A stretch of 6,986 bases of DNA, taken from Thermodesulfovibrionales bacterium (GTDB lineage Bacteria > Nitrospirota > Thermodesulfovibrionia > Thermodesulfovibrionales > UBA1546). Below are positions 1 to 6,248 of the stretch, piece after piece. Positions within the stretch are counted from its first letter, which is position 1; the number at the start of each line of letters is the position of its first letter. Position numbers and translations under genes: made by a program. The notes below the pieces were generated by a model. It saw nothing but the letters and a program-made list of their open reading frames with translations, made no database searches and was not told the DNA's origin. The DNA lies in NCBI GenBank assembly GCA_030018605.1, contig JASEHP010000086.1, positions 1-6,986 on the forward strand, in the 5' to 3' direction.

Positions 1-18
1 CGGGTAAAACCCGTTTAT
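1..18 (+). terminator. Tail of a probable rho-independent terminator at the window edge
   Basis: A 5-base-pair stem, CGGGT (1-5) with ACCCG (9-13), closes an AAA loop and is followed by the T-rich run TTTATAT. The stem may extend beyond position 1, because the T's after it could pair with A's outside the window. It would end an upstream plus-strand gene and separate it from fhs. The stem is short as seen and the T tract is imperfect, so this is tentative. Confidence 0.4.
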
Positions 19-60
19 ATAAATCTTATAACACAAATTCTTAGTAGGAGGATTTTAACC

Positions 61-1824
61 ATGCCGTATGACGCAACGAAGTTAGCCGACTGGCAGATTT
101 CAGAAGAAGCTGAAAAAAATATGCCATCACCTGAAGAGTGGCGAGAGAAGCTTGGACTGCATAAGGACGAGATGCTGCCCATGGGACGCCTCTCCAAAAT
201 TGATTTCCTCAAGGTCATCGATCGTCTTAAGGACAAGCCTGACGGCAAATACATCGAGGTTACTGCTATCACTCCGACACCTCTGGGCGAAGGCAAAAGC
301 ACCACCTCGTGCGGTTTGATGGAAGGATTGGGCAAGCGCGGCGTAAATGTTGGAGGAGCGCTTCGTCAGCCGTCTGGCGGTCCCACAATGAATGTAAAAG
401 GCACTGCTGCCGGCGGAGGCAATTCCCTGCTTATTCCCATGACAGAATTCTCACTCGGGCTTACCGGCGACATTAATGACATCATGAACGCTCATAACCT
501 TGCCATGGTGGCAATAACAGCCCGTATGCAGCATGAGCGTAATTATAATGATGAGCAGTTGCAGCGGCTTACAATGATGAGGCGTCTTGACATAGACCCC
601 ACACGCGTGGAGATGGGGTGGGTAATGGACTTCTGCGCGCAGAGCCTCCGCAATATAATCATCGGCATAGGCGGCAGACAGGATGGCTTCATGATGCAGT
701 CAAAATTCGGCATAGCCGTCGGCTCGGAGTGCATGGCCATTCTTTCAGTAGCCAATGACCTGGCAGACCTGAAAAAACGGCTGAATAATATCACAGTTGC
801 CTTTGATAAGAGCGGCAAACCCGTTACAACAGGCGATCTGGAAGTCGGCAATGCAATGGCAGCCTTCATGCGCAATACCATAAACCCTACCCTCATGTGC
901 ACTGCCGAATATAACCCCTGTTTTGTGCACGCAGGGCCTTTTGCCAACATAGCCGTAGGACAGTCCTCAATCATCGCAGACAGAGTCGGCCTGAAATTGT
1001 TTGATTACCATGTGACTGAATCAGGATTTGCGGCTGACATTGGATTTGAAAAGTTCTGGAACGTCAAATGCCGCTTTAGCGGGCTGAAACCCCATGTTTC
1101 CGTACTCACAACAACTGTCCGCGCCCTGAAGATGCATGGCGGCGGCCCAAAGGTAGTTGCAGGAAAGCCCCTACCCGAGGAATACACAAAAGAAAACATA
1201 GCATTGGTTGAAAAAGGCTGCGCCAACATGGTTCACATGATAAATGTTATCCGCAAGTCCGGCATAAACCCTGTCGTATGCATTAACCGCTTTTATACAG
1301 ATACAAATGCCGAAGTGGCTGCAGTCAAAAAGGCTGCGGAGGCGGCAGGCGCGCGCTACGCTGAATCCCAGCATTGGCTCAAAGGCGGTGAAGGAGCGCT
1401 TGAACTTGCAGATGCAGTCATAGACGCCTGCAAGGATAATAACCACTTCAAATTCCTCTATCCTCTTGAGATGAAGCTGCGCGATCGCGTAGCAACAATC
1501 GCCAAAGAAGTCTACGGAGCGAACGGCGTTTCATGGACGCCCGAGGCAGAGACCAAGGCAAAGATGCTGGAAGAGGATCCAAAGTACGCTGACTTCGCAA
1601 CCATGATGGTAAAGACTCACCTGAGTCTCAGCCACGACCCTGCTATAAAGGGAGTCCCAAAGGGCTGGACACTGCCTATCAGAGACGTATTGATCTACTC
1701 CGGCGCCAAATTCCTCTGCCCATGCGCAGGCACAATCAGCCTCATGCCCGGCACAAGCTCAAACCCTGCATACAGAAGGGTTGATGTTGATGTGAACACC
1801 GGAAAGGTAAGCGGATTGTTCTAA
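61..1824 (+). CDS. fhs: Formate--tetrahydrofolate ligase, divergent long form
   Basis: Cytoplasmic enzyme joining formate to tetrahydrofolate with ATP, giving 10-formyl-THF for purine synthesis, initiator tRNA formylation or the methyl branch of the Wood-Ljungdahl pathway. The 587 residues show the family signatures in order: the phosphate-binding loop TPTPLGEGKST (71-81), ALRQPSGGP (100-108), KGTAAGGG (113-120), HAGPFANIA (290-298), the second signature TTVRALKMHGG (351-361) and the folate-pocket W439 before KGGEG. It is about 30 residues longer than the usual ~557. Some near-invariant positions differ: the usual GIKGGAAGGGY reads NVKGTAAGGGN, and NIAHGNSS reads NIAVGQSS. The ATG follows AGGAGG (46-51) by 9 bases. 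The gene looks monocistronic, with a terminator on each side. A TATAAC at 27-32 could be a -10 box but has no clear -35. Identity is firm; the effect of the substitutions is unknown. Confidence 0.95.
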   Translation: MPYDATKLADWQISEEAEKNMPSPEEWREKLGLHKDEMLPMGRLSKIDFLKVIDRLKDKPDGKYIEVTAITPTPLGEGKSTTSCGLMEGLGKRGVNVGGALRQPSGGPTMNVKGTAAGGGNSLLIPMTEFSLGLTGDINDIMNAHNLAMVAITARMQHERNYNDEQLQRLTMMRRLDIDPTRVEMGWVMDFCAQSLRNIIIGIGGRQDGFMMQSKFGIAVGSECMAILSVANDLADLKKRLNNITVAFDKSGKPVTTGDLEVGNAMAAFMRNTINPTLMCTAEYNPCFVHAGPFANIAVGQSSIIADRVGLKLFDYHVTESGFAADIGFEKFWNVKCRFSGLKPHVSVLTTTVRALKMHGGGPKVVAGKPLPEEYTKENIALVEKGCANMVHMINVIRKSGINPVVCINRFYTDTNAEVAAVKKAAEAAGARYAESQHWLKGGEGALELADAVIDACKDNNHFKFLYPLEMKLRDRVATIAKEVYGANGVSWTPEAETKAKMLEEDPKYADFATMMVKTHLSLSHDPAIKGVPKGWTLPIRDVLIYSGAKFLCPCAGTISLMPGTSSNPAYRRVDVDVNTGKVSGLF

Positions 1825-1846
1825 GAAGGATATTAGGTAGTATTGA

Positions 1847-1881
1847 AAAGGGCGGCTTTCAAAGCCGCCCTTTTTTCTTTT
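1847..1881 (+). terminator. Rho-independent terminator of fhs, possibly bidirectional
   Basis: GGGCGGCTTT (1850-1859) is the exact reverse complement of AAAGCCGCCC (1861-1870). This gives a GC-rich stem with a small TTTCAAA loop region, followed on the plus strand by TTTTTTCTTTT. It lies 25 bases after the fhs stop. On the minus strand the same hairpin is followed by TTTTCAAT, so it may also stop transcription from the convergent peptidylprolyl isomerase gene, for which no other terminator is visible. Confidence 0.9.
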
Positions 1882-1924
1882 AGCGCTCTCACTTTGACTT
1901 TACTCTATAGCGCTTTGAATTATT

Positions 1925-2410
1925 TTATTTCTCCACAACCTTTACCTTCATCTCAATTCTTTCATCAGGATTATCGTTTGCATCCCTCGGCTGGCTCACT
2001 ATCTTGTCCACTGCATCCATGCCTGAAACCACTTCACCGAATACTGTGTACTGCCTGTCAAGGAAGGGCGCATCAGCAACGCAGATGAAAAACTGTGAAC
2101 CTGCGCTGTCCGGATTGGCAGAGCGAGCAGCAGAGAGAGTTCCTCTCTTGTGCGGCATGTTATTGAATTCAGCTTTAATTGTATATCCGGGGCCTCCCAT
2201 TCCATGCCTTGACTTGTCCGGGCTTTTGGAATTTGGATCTCCTCCCTGTATCATAAAGCCGGGAATAACACGGTGAAATGTCGTTCCGTCGTAAAATCCT
2301 TTTTTCGCAAGGTCCGTAAAATTTTTAACATGATTGGGAGCAGCGTCAGGGAAAAACTTTAACTCAATGTCCCCGAATTTAGTCTCTATTGCCGCCTTTG
2401 TCTCAGCCAT
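1925..2410 (-). CDS. Cyclophilin-type peptidyl-prolyl cis-trans isomerase, cytoplasmic
   Basis: Catalyses cis-trans isomerisation of bonds before proline and assists protein folding. The 161-residue protein is a complete single cyclophilin domain, with FHRVIPGFMIQGGDP at 45-59 (catalytic R47, plus F52 and Q55) and SANPDSAGSQFFI at 97-109. F116 (in FLD) replaces the tryptophan that binds cyclosporin in human cyclophilin A, as is usual in bacterial members, so weak cyclosporin binding would be expected. There is no signal peptide or membrane segment, which points to the cytoplasm, as for E. coli PpiB (similar length). The ATG is preceded by AAGGAGA about 8 bases upstream. It lies 30 bases downstream of purH on the same strand with no terminator between them, so the two are probably co-transcribed. 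Confidence 0.93.
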   Translation of the reverse strand: MAETKAAIETKFGDIELKFFPDAAPNHVKNFTDLAKKGFYDGTTFHRVIPGFMIQGGDPNSKSPDKSRHGMGGPGYTIKAEFNNMPHKRGTLSAARSANPDSAGSQFFICVADAPFLDRQYTVFGEVVSGMDAVDKIVSQPRDANDNPDERIEMKVKVVEK

Positions 2411-2440
2411 TGTATTAATCTCCTTTTTTGTGATTTTATA

Positions 2441-3733
2441 TTAGTGTTTAAACACCCTTTGTCCTGTGAATACCATTGCAACTTTTGGCTCTGCCTCATT
2501 GCATGCCTCAATGACCTCAAAATCCCTTTCCGAGCCTCCAGGCTGCACAACTGCGCTAACTCCCTGCTTGATTCCCACGTCAATTCCATCCCTGAAAGGG
2601 AAAAATGCATCGGATACCATCACTGCGCCGATAAGCCCGCCTTTATTTTTCTTTGTCTCCGTATCTATCTCCTCAAGAAGCCCTGCGTTTCGCTCTCCGC
2701 GCGCAACTTCCATCTCAAGGGTCTTGTAAGGAATCCCGTAATTTTTAAAACATAATGCATCTGCAAATTTTGTATATGCCTTGAAAACCGCAATCTCGGC
2801 AACGCCCACCCTGTCCTGCTCTCCAGTGCCGATGCCTACGGTCTCGCCGTTTTTTACATAGATGACGGAGTTTGATGTAATGCCCATCTCAACGCTCCAT
2901 CCGAAGATCATGTCTTCATATTCCTTATCATCCGGCATTCTTTCCGTAGCATATTCCCTGCCCTTATATGTCGTTTTTGCGGGAAGGAAATCAGCTTTTG
3001 TCTTTATCCTGCTTAATTGCGACTGCTGGACTATCAAGCCGCCGTCAATCAACGACTTGAAATCAACAAAACGGAAGTTCCTGTATTTTTCAAGCTCATT
3101 GATTTTTTTGACTCTTATAATCCTGAGATTCTTCCTTTTTGCAAGTATCGCTACTGTGCCTTCTTCAAAATCAGGCGCTGCGACGACTTCAAGATAATTT
3201 TCGTTAACGGCCTCTGCTGTTTTTTTATCCATCGCTCTGTTTACAACAAGACATCCGCCGAATGCCGCAATCCTGTCCGCCATGTTTGCCTTTTCATATG
3301 CCTCTGCAACGCTGTTTGCATACGCTGCGCCGCAGGGATTGTTGTGTTTTAAAATTACCGCGGCAGGTTTGTCCATCAGGTATTTCATTACATTCAGCCC
3401 ATTGTCAAGGTCAGTGAGATTAGTCTTGCCCGGATGTTTGCCTGCCTGTATCATGTCTTTCTCGGTGATGCTGCTTACAAGGCCGTTGCCGGCATTGATA
3501 TACTCGCATCCTCCGAGAATAAGGTTGCCGTTTATCAGTTCATAAAGCGCTGCCTGCTGGTCAGGATTCTCACCGTAGCGGAGCCCCTTTTCAATAAGCT
3601 CTCCGGTTTTCTCATCAGGAATCTTCCATGTGCGTTTCTTATAGACCAGTGTTTGTTCCCCGAATTTTATCGCCATATCGTCAGGAAAATTATCATCCAT
3701 AATAGTGCGGTACATCTTTTTAATATCAGACAT
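2441..3733 (-). CDS. purH: Phosphoribosylaminoimidazolecarboxamide (AICAR) formyltransferase, stand-alone
   Basis: Transfers the formyl group of 10-formyl-THF to AICAR, giving FAICAR, the penultimate step of IMP synthesis. The protein has 430 residues from this start and matches the C-terminal AICARFT domain of bifunctional PurH: LRYGENPDQ (51-59), the catalytic LKHNNPCG (128-135, K129 and H130), SDAFFPFRDGID (374-385), QPGGSERD (397-404) and FTGQRVFKH at the C-terminus. The IMP cyclohydrolase domain (about the first 200 residues of E. coli PurH) is absent. In its place are about 48 residues of a different sequence rich in charge, so cyclisation must come from another gene. Two ATGs lie in tandem (3736 and 3733). 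GGAGG at 3738-3742 leaves 1 base before the first and 4 before the second, so I chose the second. The upstream DUF6516 gene ends 23-26 bases away, so some transcription may come from that module. Confidence 0.92.
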   Translation of the reverse strand: MSDIKKMYRTIMDDNFPDDMAIKFGEQTLVYKKRTWKIPDEKTGELIEKGLRYGENPDQQAALYELINGNLILGGCEYINAGNGLVSSITEKDMIQAGKHPGKTNLTDLDNGLNVMKYLMDKPAAVILKHNNPCGAAYANSVAEAYEKANMADRIAAFGGCLVVNRAMDKKTAEAVNENYLEVVAAPDFEEGTVAILAKRKNLRIIRVKKINELEKYRNFRFVDFKSLIDGGLIVQQSQLSRIKTKADFLPAKTTYKGREYATERMPDDKEYEDMIFGWSVEMGITSNSVIYVKNGETVGIGTGEQDRVGVAEIAVFKAYTKFADALCFKNYGIPYKTLEMEVARGERNAGLLEEIDTETKKNKGGLIGAVMVSDAFFPFRDGIDVGIKQGVSAVVQPGGSERDFEVIEACNEAEPKVAMVFTGQRVFKH

Positions 3734-3737
3734 CATG

Positions 3738-3742
3738 CCTCC
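3738..3742 (-). promoter_or_regulatory. Ribosome binding site that decides the purH start
   Basis: On the minus strand GGAGG is followed by C and then ATGATG. With only one base to the first ATG, initiation there is unlikely; the second ATG has a 4-base spacer, which is short but usable. The next methionine codon (3713-3715) is too far away. Confidence 0.6.
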
Positions 3743-3759
3743 GTTTATATATGAATTAT

Positions 3760-4155
3760 TTACTTTTCACTTTCATCGTTAACAGGTATCGTCCTTTCTA
3801 TATCTACCAGAACCTTTTTAAGATTCGCAGGGGCTGAAGAAATAACCTTTCCATTAGCAAGGTGAATATGATAGGGGAATGTGTCTATTTCTTTATGATG
3901 TTCAACATTATCCCACCTTTTAATTAATTCCCCTCCGGCAGTCTGCCAGTGAAAACTATAGGTTTCTATGTGTATCCTGTTTTTGTGAATCAGGAGATAT
4001 TCGGCAAACTCAAGGATGTTGCCATTAGACAGGGTGCATCTTATACGGACATAGCCGTCTTCATCTCCGACCTCTCTTTTTAACGTCTTAAAAGTTGCAA
4101 CAACAGGGCTTAAAAGAAGTTCCAGAAGTATGCCGTCAAGATAGCTTTCTATCAT
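3760..4155 (-). CDS. DUF6516 (TumE-like) protein, putative toxin of a toxin-antitoxin pair
   Basis: A 131-residue soluble protein with no signal peptide. The region 66-98 carries the hallmark pattern of the DUF6516 family, which some databases label the TumE toxin family: YSFHWQ (66-71), RWDNVEHH (80-87) and FPYHIH (93-98). It has many aromatic residues and histidines (H69, H86, H87, H96, H98) that could form an active or metal site. The N-terminal 60 residues look like alternating helix and strand. The ATG overlaps the stop of the upstream coiled-coil gene as ATGA, the close coupling usual in toxin-antitoxin operons. Family membership is recognised from the motif. Toxic activity, target and the claim that the upstream gene is its antitoxin are inference. 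There is no gap or frameshift, so it appears intact. It ends just before purH, on the same strand. Confidence 0.8.
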   Translation of the reverse strand: MIESYLDGILLELLLSPVVATFKTLKREVGDEDGYVRIRCTLSNGNILEFAEYLLIHKNRIHIETYSFHWQTAGGELIKRWDNVEHHKEIDTFPYHIHLANGKVISSAPANLKKVLVDIERTIPVNDESEK

Positions 4156-4466
4156 CTATTTTTGACTTCAAGTTCGGCCTTTTTCTCAAGAAGACGATTA
4201 CGCATCCGGTAAAGCGACGCCCATTCTACAAAATCCATACTGTCTCCCAGCTTGCCCTCCTTAAACTCCCTTAAAAAAACTGAGGACTCCTTTTTGTGAC
4301 TCCGTTCAAACCTTTTTAATTCCTTATCTAATTTCTTTATCTCCTCGCTATATTTATGTGTTTTGTAATCCATTATTTTGGAAATCGTCTGGGATATAAA
4401 AGTGTCCTCCCCATGTTTCTGAATGAATTTTTCCAGATTTTTGACCTTTAAAAGTGTTTGCTGCAT
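4152..4466 (-). CDS. Small coiled-coil protein, putative antitoxin partner of the DUF6516 protein
   Basis: A 104-residue, charged, mostly helical protein with no membrane segment. Residues about 33-60 and 85-103 are rich in K/E/R with leucines and isoleucines at heptad-like spacing, so coiled coils are likely. The central stretch VFLREFKEGKLGDSMDFVEW (63-82) matches a pattern I associate with small proteins encoded beside DUF6516 genes. There is no obvious DNA-binding fold. The start is the ATG at 4464-4466, preceded by AGGAGGTGA with suitable spacing. An in-frame GTG at 4473-4475 lies inside that ribosome binding site, so it is not used. The stop overlaps the DUF6516 start by 4 bases. As the first gene of the pair it fits the usual antitoxin-first order, but that role is inferred. 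Confidence 0.75.
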   Translation of the reverse strand: MQQTLLKVKNLEKFIQKHGEDTFISQTISKIMDYKTHKYSEEIKKLDKELKRFERSHKKESSVFLREFKEGKLGDSMDFVEWASLYRMRNRLLEKKAELEVKNR

Positions 4467-4471
4467 ATATC

Positions 4472-4480
4472 TCACCTCCT
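4472..4480 (-). promoter_or_regulatory. Strong ribosome binding site of the coiled-coil gene
   Basis: AGGAGGTGA on the minus strand is a near-complete match to the anti-Shine-Dalgarno sequence. It leaves 8 bases between GGAGG and the ATG at 4466. It settles the start and excludes the upstream GTG, which it overlaps. Confidence 0.8.
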
Positions 4481-4484
4481 GGCG

Positions 4485-4505
4485 TAAACTCTCATACTAA
4501 GTTTA
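4485..4505 (-). promoter_or_regulatory. Inverted repeat upstream of the putative toxin-antitoxin pair, candidate operator
   Basis: TAAACT (4485-4490) and AGTTTA (4500-4505) form an inverted repeat with a 9-base spacer, immediately upstream of the ribosome binding site. Minus-strand TAGTAT inside it could be a weak -10 box, though no good -35 is visible. Autoregulation at such a site is common in toxin-antitoxin operons. Short repeats like this can occur by chance in AT-rich DNA, so confidence is low. Confidence 0.3.
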
Positions 4506-4628
4506 ACATAACAGCTTTGGAAGGGAAAAGTACCGAATTTTCTACCTGTCACATTTTCAATCATCTCAGCCTCTGCTCGCAGTGCCCCCTTCAAATAAAT
4601 TTCTCCCTAAACCTCTTTCAGCCTTATT

Positions 4629-4646
4629 TACTCAATGGGATGTTGC
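4629..4646. repeat. 18-base direct repeat, copy A (downstream of the DUF2283 gene)
   Basis: TACTCAATGGGATGTTGC is identical to copy B at 5162-5179, in the same orientation. Similarity extends with gaps to about position 4670: beyond the exact core, short blocks such as AGAAC, TTAAA and TATG are shared in the same order. On the minus strand one frame through copy A reads NIPLSK and then stop, against NIPLSR and stop at the end of the CsgG/FlgO-like gene. Copy A is therefore a decayed copy of that gene's 3' end, starting right at the DUF2283 stop codon. Confidence 0.85.
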
Positions 4647-4663
4647 AGAACTGGACATTAAAT

Positions 4664-4879
4664 CTATGCTACCATGATGTTTTCAAGCTTAATCTCTGGC
4701 TTTTCTTTTTTAAAGCCAAAATGTTCAGAGGCATCAAGAACCTCTATGCCTACTATCTCCTCATTCGGACCAAGGTCAATAGCAATGTCTTCTGTTAATC
4801 GTATTGTCGTTACTTCTGTTGGCCCCTTTTTGAAGGAGATATAGGCAGCATCAACCTCTGGGTCATATTTTATCTTCAT
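4664..4879 (-). CDS. DUF2283 family protein, possible antitoxin of the DUF4258 protein
   Basis: A 71-residue soluble protein covering the whole of the short DUF2283 domain. It opens with the typical MKIKYDPEVDAAYISF and continues through TIRLTEDIAIDLGPNEEIVGIEVLDAS (25-51), the alternating strand pattern with a Gly-rich turn and acidic loop usual for the family. The molecular function of DUF2283 is not established. Genes of this family are often found directly after DUF4258 genes and have been predicted as toxin-antitoxin partners. Its ATG overlaps the DUF4258 stop as ATGA, with GGGGGTG 6 bases upstream as the ribosome binding site. The stop abuts a degenerate copy of the 3' end of the CsgG/FlgO-like gene. 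Confidence 0.85.
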   Translation of the reverse strand: MKIKYDPEVDAAYISFKKGPTEVTTIRLTEDIAIDLGPNEEIVGIEVLDASEHFGFKKEKPEIKLENIMVA

Positions 4880-5160
4880 TTTACACCCCCAATAAAATAT
4901 ACATACACGGTTACAACCACAAATCTATCATGTTCTTCAGCTACAATGGGCATCACCTGTTTTGCCTGATAAAATTTGCCTTTCCACATAGCATTATAGC
5001 TAAAATTCTTACGAAAGGATAGCCTTCCTTTTTTAGCAGGAAAACATTCCCCTGTCCTTATTGCAAGTTCAACTTCTTCTTTTGATACCCCCCTGTCAGC
5101 CATATTATCAAGGGCATGTTGAGAGAATTTTATGGGTTTTTCTACATTCAAATTTTTCAC
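4876..5160 (-). CDS. DUF4258 family protein, possible toxin
   Basis: A 94-residue soluble protein matching the DUF4258 pattern: SQHALDNMADRGVSKEEVELAI (13-34, with H15 and the MADRGVS turn), then a strand region FRKNF (49-53), K67 in a strand leading to MPIV, and the final strands VVVTVYVYFI (81-90). This helix-then-sheet layout resembles small RelE/BrnT-like nucleases, but family members are uncharacterised and catalysis is inferred. The start is unusual. The GTG at 5158-5160 overlaps the stop of the CsgG/FlgO-like gene as GTGA, so translation is probably coupled. A TTG three codons later (5149-5151) has AGGTGA about 5 bases before it and is an alternative start. The DUF2283 gene follows with a 4-base overlap. 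Confidence 0.82.
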   Translation of the reverse strand: MKNLNVEKPIKFSQHALDNMADRGVSKEEVELAIRTGECFPAKKGRLSFRKNFSYNAMWKGKFYQAKQVMPIVAEEHDRFVVVTVYVYFIGGVK

Positions 5161-6140
5161 CTACTCAATGGGATGTTGCGGAGAACGGCCTTAAAATATG
5201 GGTCTCCAGGCCATTTATCTGTTCTACAATTAACAATTACACTCACATATTTTGCCTCAGGTAAAACTTCATCGTAAGCAATTACCAAATTCATAGGTAA
5301 GTTAGGTGGAATATCATAGGTAATACTATAATCGCCTCTAACATTCTTTCCTCCAAATTGTAGTTCTACTGAGTTATATTGACTACCGAAATCATCTACA
5401 ATAATCGATTGTGGCGGTAGCCCTGCCCAATTACCACCAATTAAAATTGTAAGACTTCTCGTTTTTTGCAAATTATTTGTAATAGCTATATAACATAATA
5501 CTTTGTGCTGTCCTTCCCTCTTACATGCCTTTGCCTCAAATATAAAATCATTTGCCTCTATTCTTGTTAATGTTTTAGGTTTAGTTGCTGATGGTGTAGT
5601 TGGAATTATTTGTCCAGTTGTCTCTGTACCTATCCCCCTTCCCAGCAACTCCTCAATAGTCTTTGTCTTTGGAATATCTCCACTTGAGGCTCCAATTACT
5701 TTTGCGGTAGCTGTATCCAAAATCTTAACCGAGATTCTCACGCTGTCACCAAATGGTGTAATAGTTCCCGTAACAAGGGCATCCACGCCTGCTATCTGAC
5801 CTAATTTCTTTGCTGTAGTCGGGTCAATTACTCCACTCATTGCAAGCTTATGTTCTTTAAAGATAGTTTTTAAATGGGTTCTATCCACAACCTCAATGCC
5901 CTTGTCAGCACCAGCAATGGTTACAGACATCTCCTCTGCTATAAACCTTCCAAGCTCTGTTATGTTGCCCTGAAGGTCTGTAAAGTCCACAACTGCAATC
6001 CTCTTTTTGCCCGCCTTTGCTATATTATCAGCCATAGCATTGGACAGGCTTCTTATCTCATTTTCATAAGCAGTTGAAACAGCGGGATATGAGAGTAAAA
6101 AGGTTAAAGAAACAAATATTACAAATACCAATTTACGCAT
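5157..6140 (-). CDS. Secreted CsgG/FlgO-like protein with an unknown C-terminal domain
   Basis: A 327-residue exported protein. The signal peptide has KL-type basic start, hydrophobic core 4-19, and probable cleavage after VSTA (residue 24). There is no lipobox cysteine, so it is not an obvious lipoprotein, unlike CsgG. Residues about 45-160 resemble the CsgG/FlgO/TolB-N type domain: KKRIAVVDFTDLQG (45-58), the helix LGRFIAEEMSV, EVVDRTHLKTIFKEH (83-97), IAGVDALVTGTITPFGD (116-132) and VRISVKILDTATAKVIG (134-150). A Thr/Pro-rich linker (171-192) leads to a beta-rich C-terminal domain (195-327) with C206, C216 and C305, which I do not recognise. A role at the outer membrane or in the periplasm is likely; the partner is unknown. 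The ATG follows GGGAGG by 8 bases. A 7-base imperfect inverted repeat at 6170-6188 lies in the likely promoter region. Its last codons overlap the DUF4258 start. Confidence 0.82.
   Translation of the reverse strand: MRKLVFVIFVSLTFLLSYPAVSTAYENEIRSLSNAMADNIAKAGKKRIAVVDFTDLQGNITELGRFIAEEMSVTIAGADKGIEVVDRTHLKTIFKEHKLAMSGVIDPTTAKKLGQIAGVDALVTGTITPFGDSVRISVKILDTATAKVIGASSGDIPKTKTIEELLGRGIGTETTGQIIPTTPSATKPKTLTRIEANDFIFEAKACKREGQHKVLCYIAITNNLQKTRSLTILIGGNWAGLPPQSIIVDDFGSQYNSVELQFGGKNVRGDYSITYDIPPNLPMNLVIAYDEVLPEAKYVSVIVNCRTDKWPGDPYFKAVLRNIPLSR
5162..5179. repeat. 18-base direct repeat, copy B (3' end of the CsgG/FlgO-like gene)
   Basis: TACTCAATGGGATGTTGC is identical to copy A at 4629-4646, 533 bases away. 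Here the minus strand encodes the last residues, NIPLS, of the CsgG/FlgO-like protein, immediately before the GTGA overlap with the DUF4258 gene. Confidence 0.85.
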
Positions 6141-6231
6141 GACTTAATCCTCCCTATAAAAGCTGTTTTAATATCCTATCAGAATATTGTCCTAACTACC
6201 CGCCAGCCATCGTTTGCATCATGTTAGTTGC

Positions 6232-6244
6232 CATTGCGGGCAAT
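6232..6244. repeat. Palindromic 13-mer, copy 1, just after the small gene
   Basis: CATTGCGGGCAAT occurs here and as its reverse complement at 6512-6524. The core ATTGC-GG-GCAAT is itself a palindrome apart from its central GG. It lies 5 bases beyond the stop of the 62-residue gene, so the two copies bracket that gene and its candidate promoter. Confidence 0.6.
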
Positions 6245-6248
6245 GTTT

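Noticed and set aside
543..974. Long antisense open frame (143 codons) within fhs, and similar shadow frames on the opposite strand of purH and the isomerase.
   Set aside because: They lie entirely within strongly recognised genes, have no recognisable protein features, and are expected by-products of codon bias.
1882..1914. Two AGCGCT copies that could pair as a second terminator after the peptidylprolyl isomerase gene.
   Set aside because: AGCGCT is self-complementary, the loop would be 21 bases, and no T tract follows on the minus strand. The GC-rich hairpin next to it is a better terminator.
4473..4475. Upstream GTG as start of the coiled-coil gene, adding three residues.
   Set aside because: It lies inside the AGGAGGTGA ribosome binding site. 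The ATG at 4464-4466 has ideal spacing.
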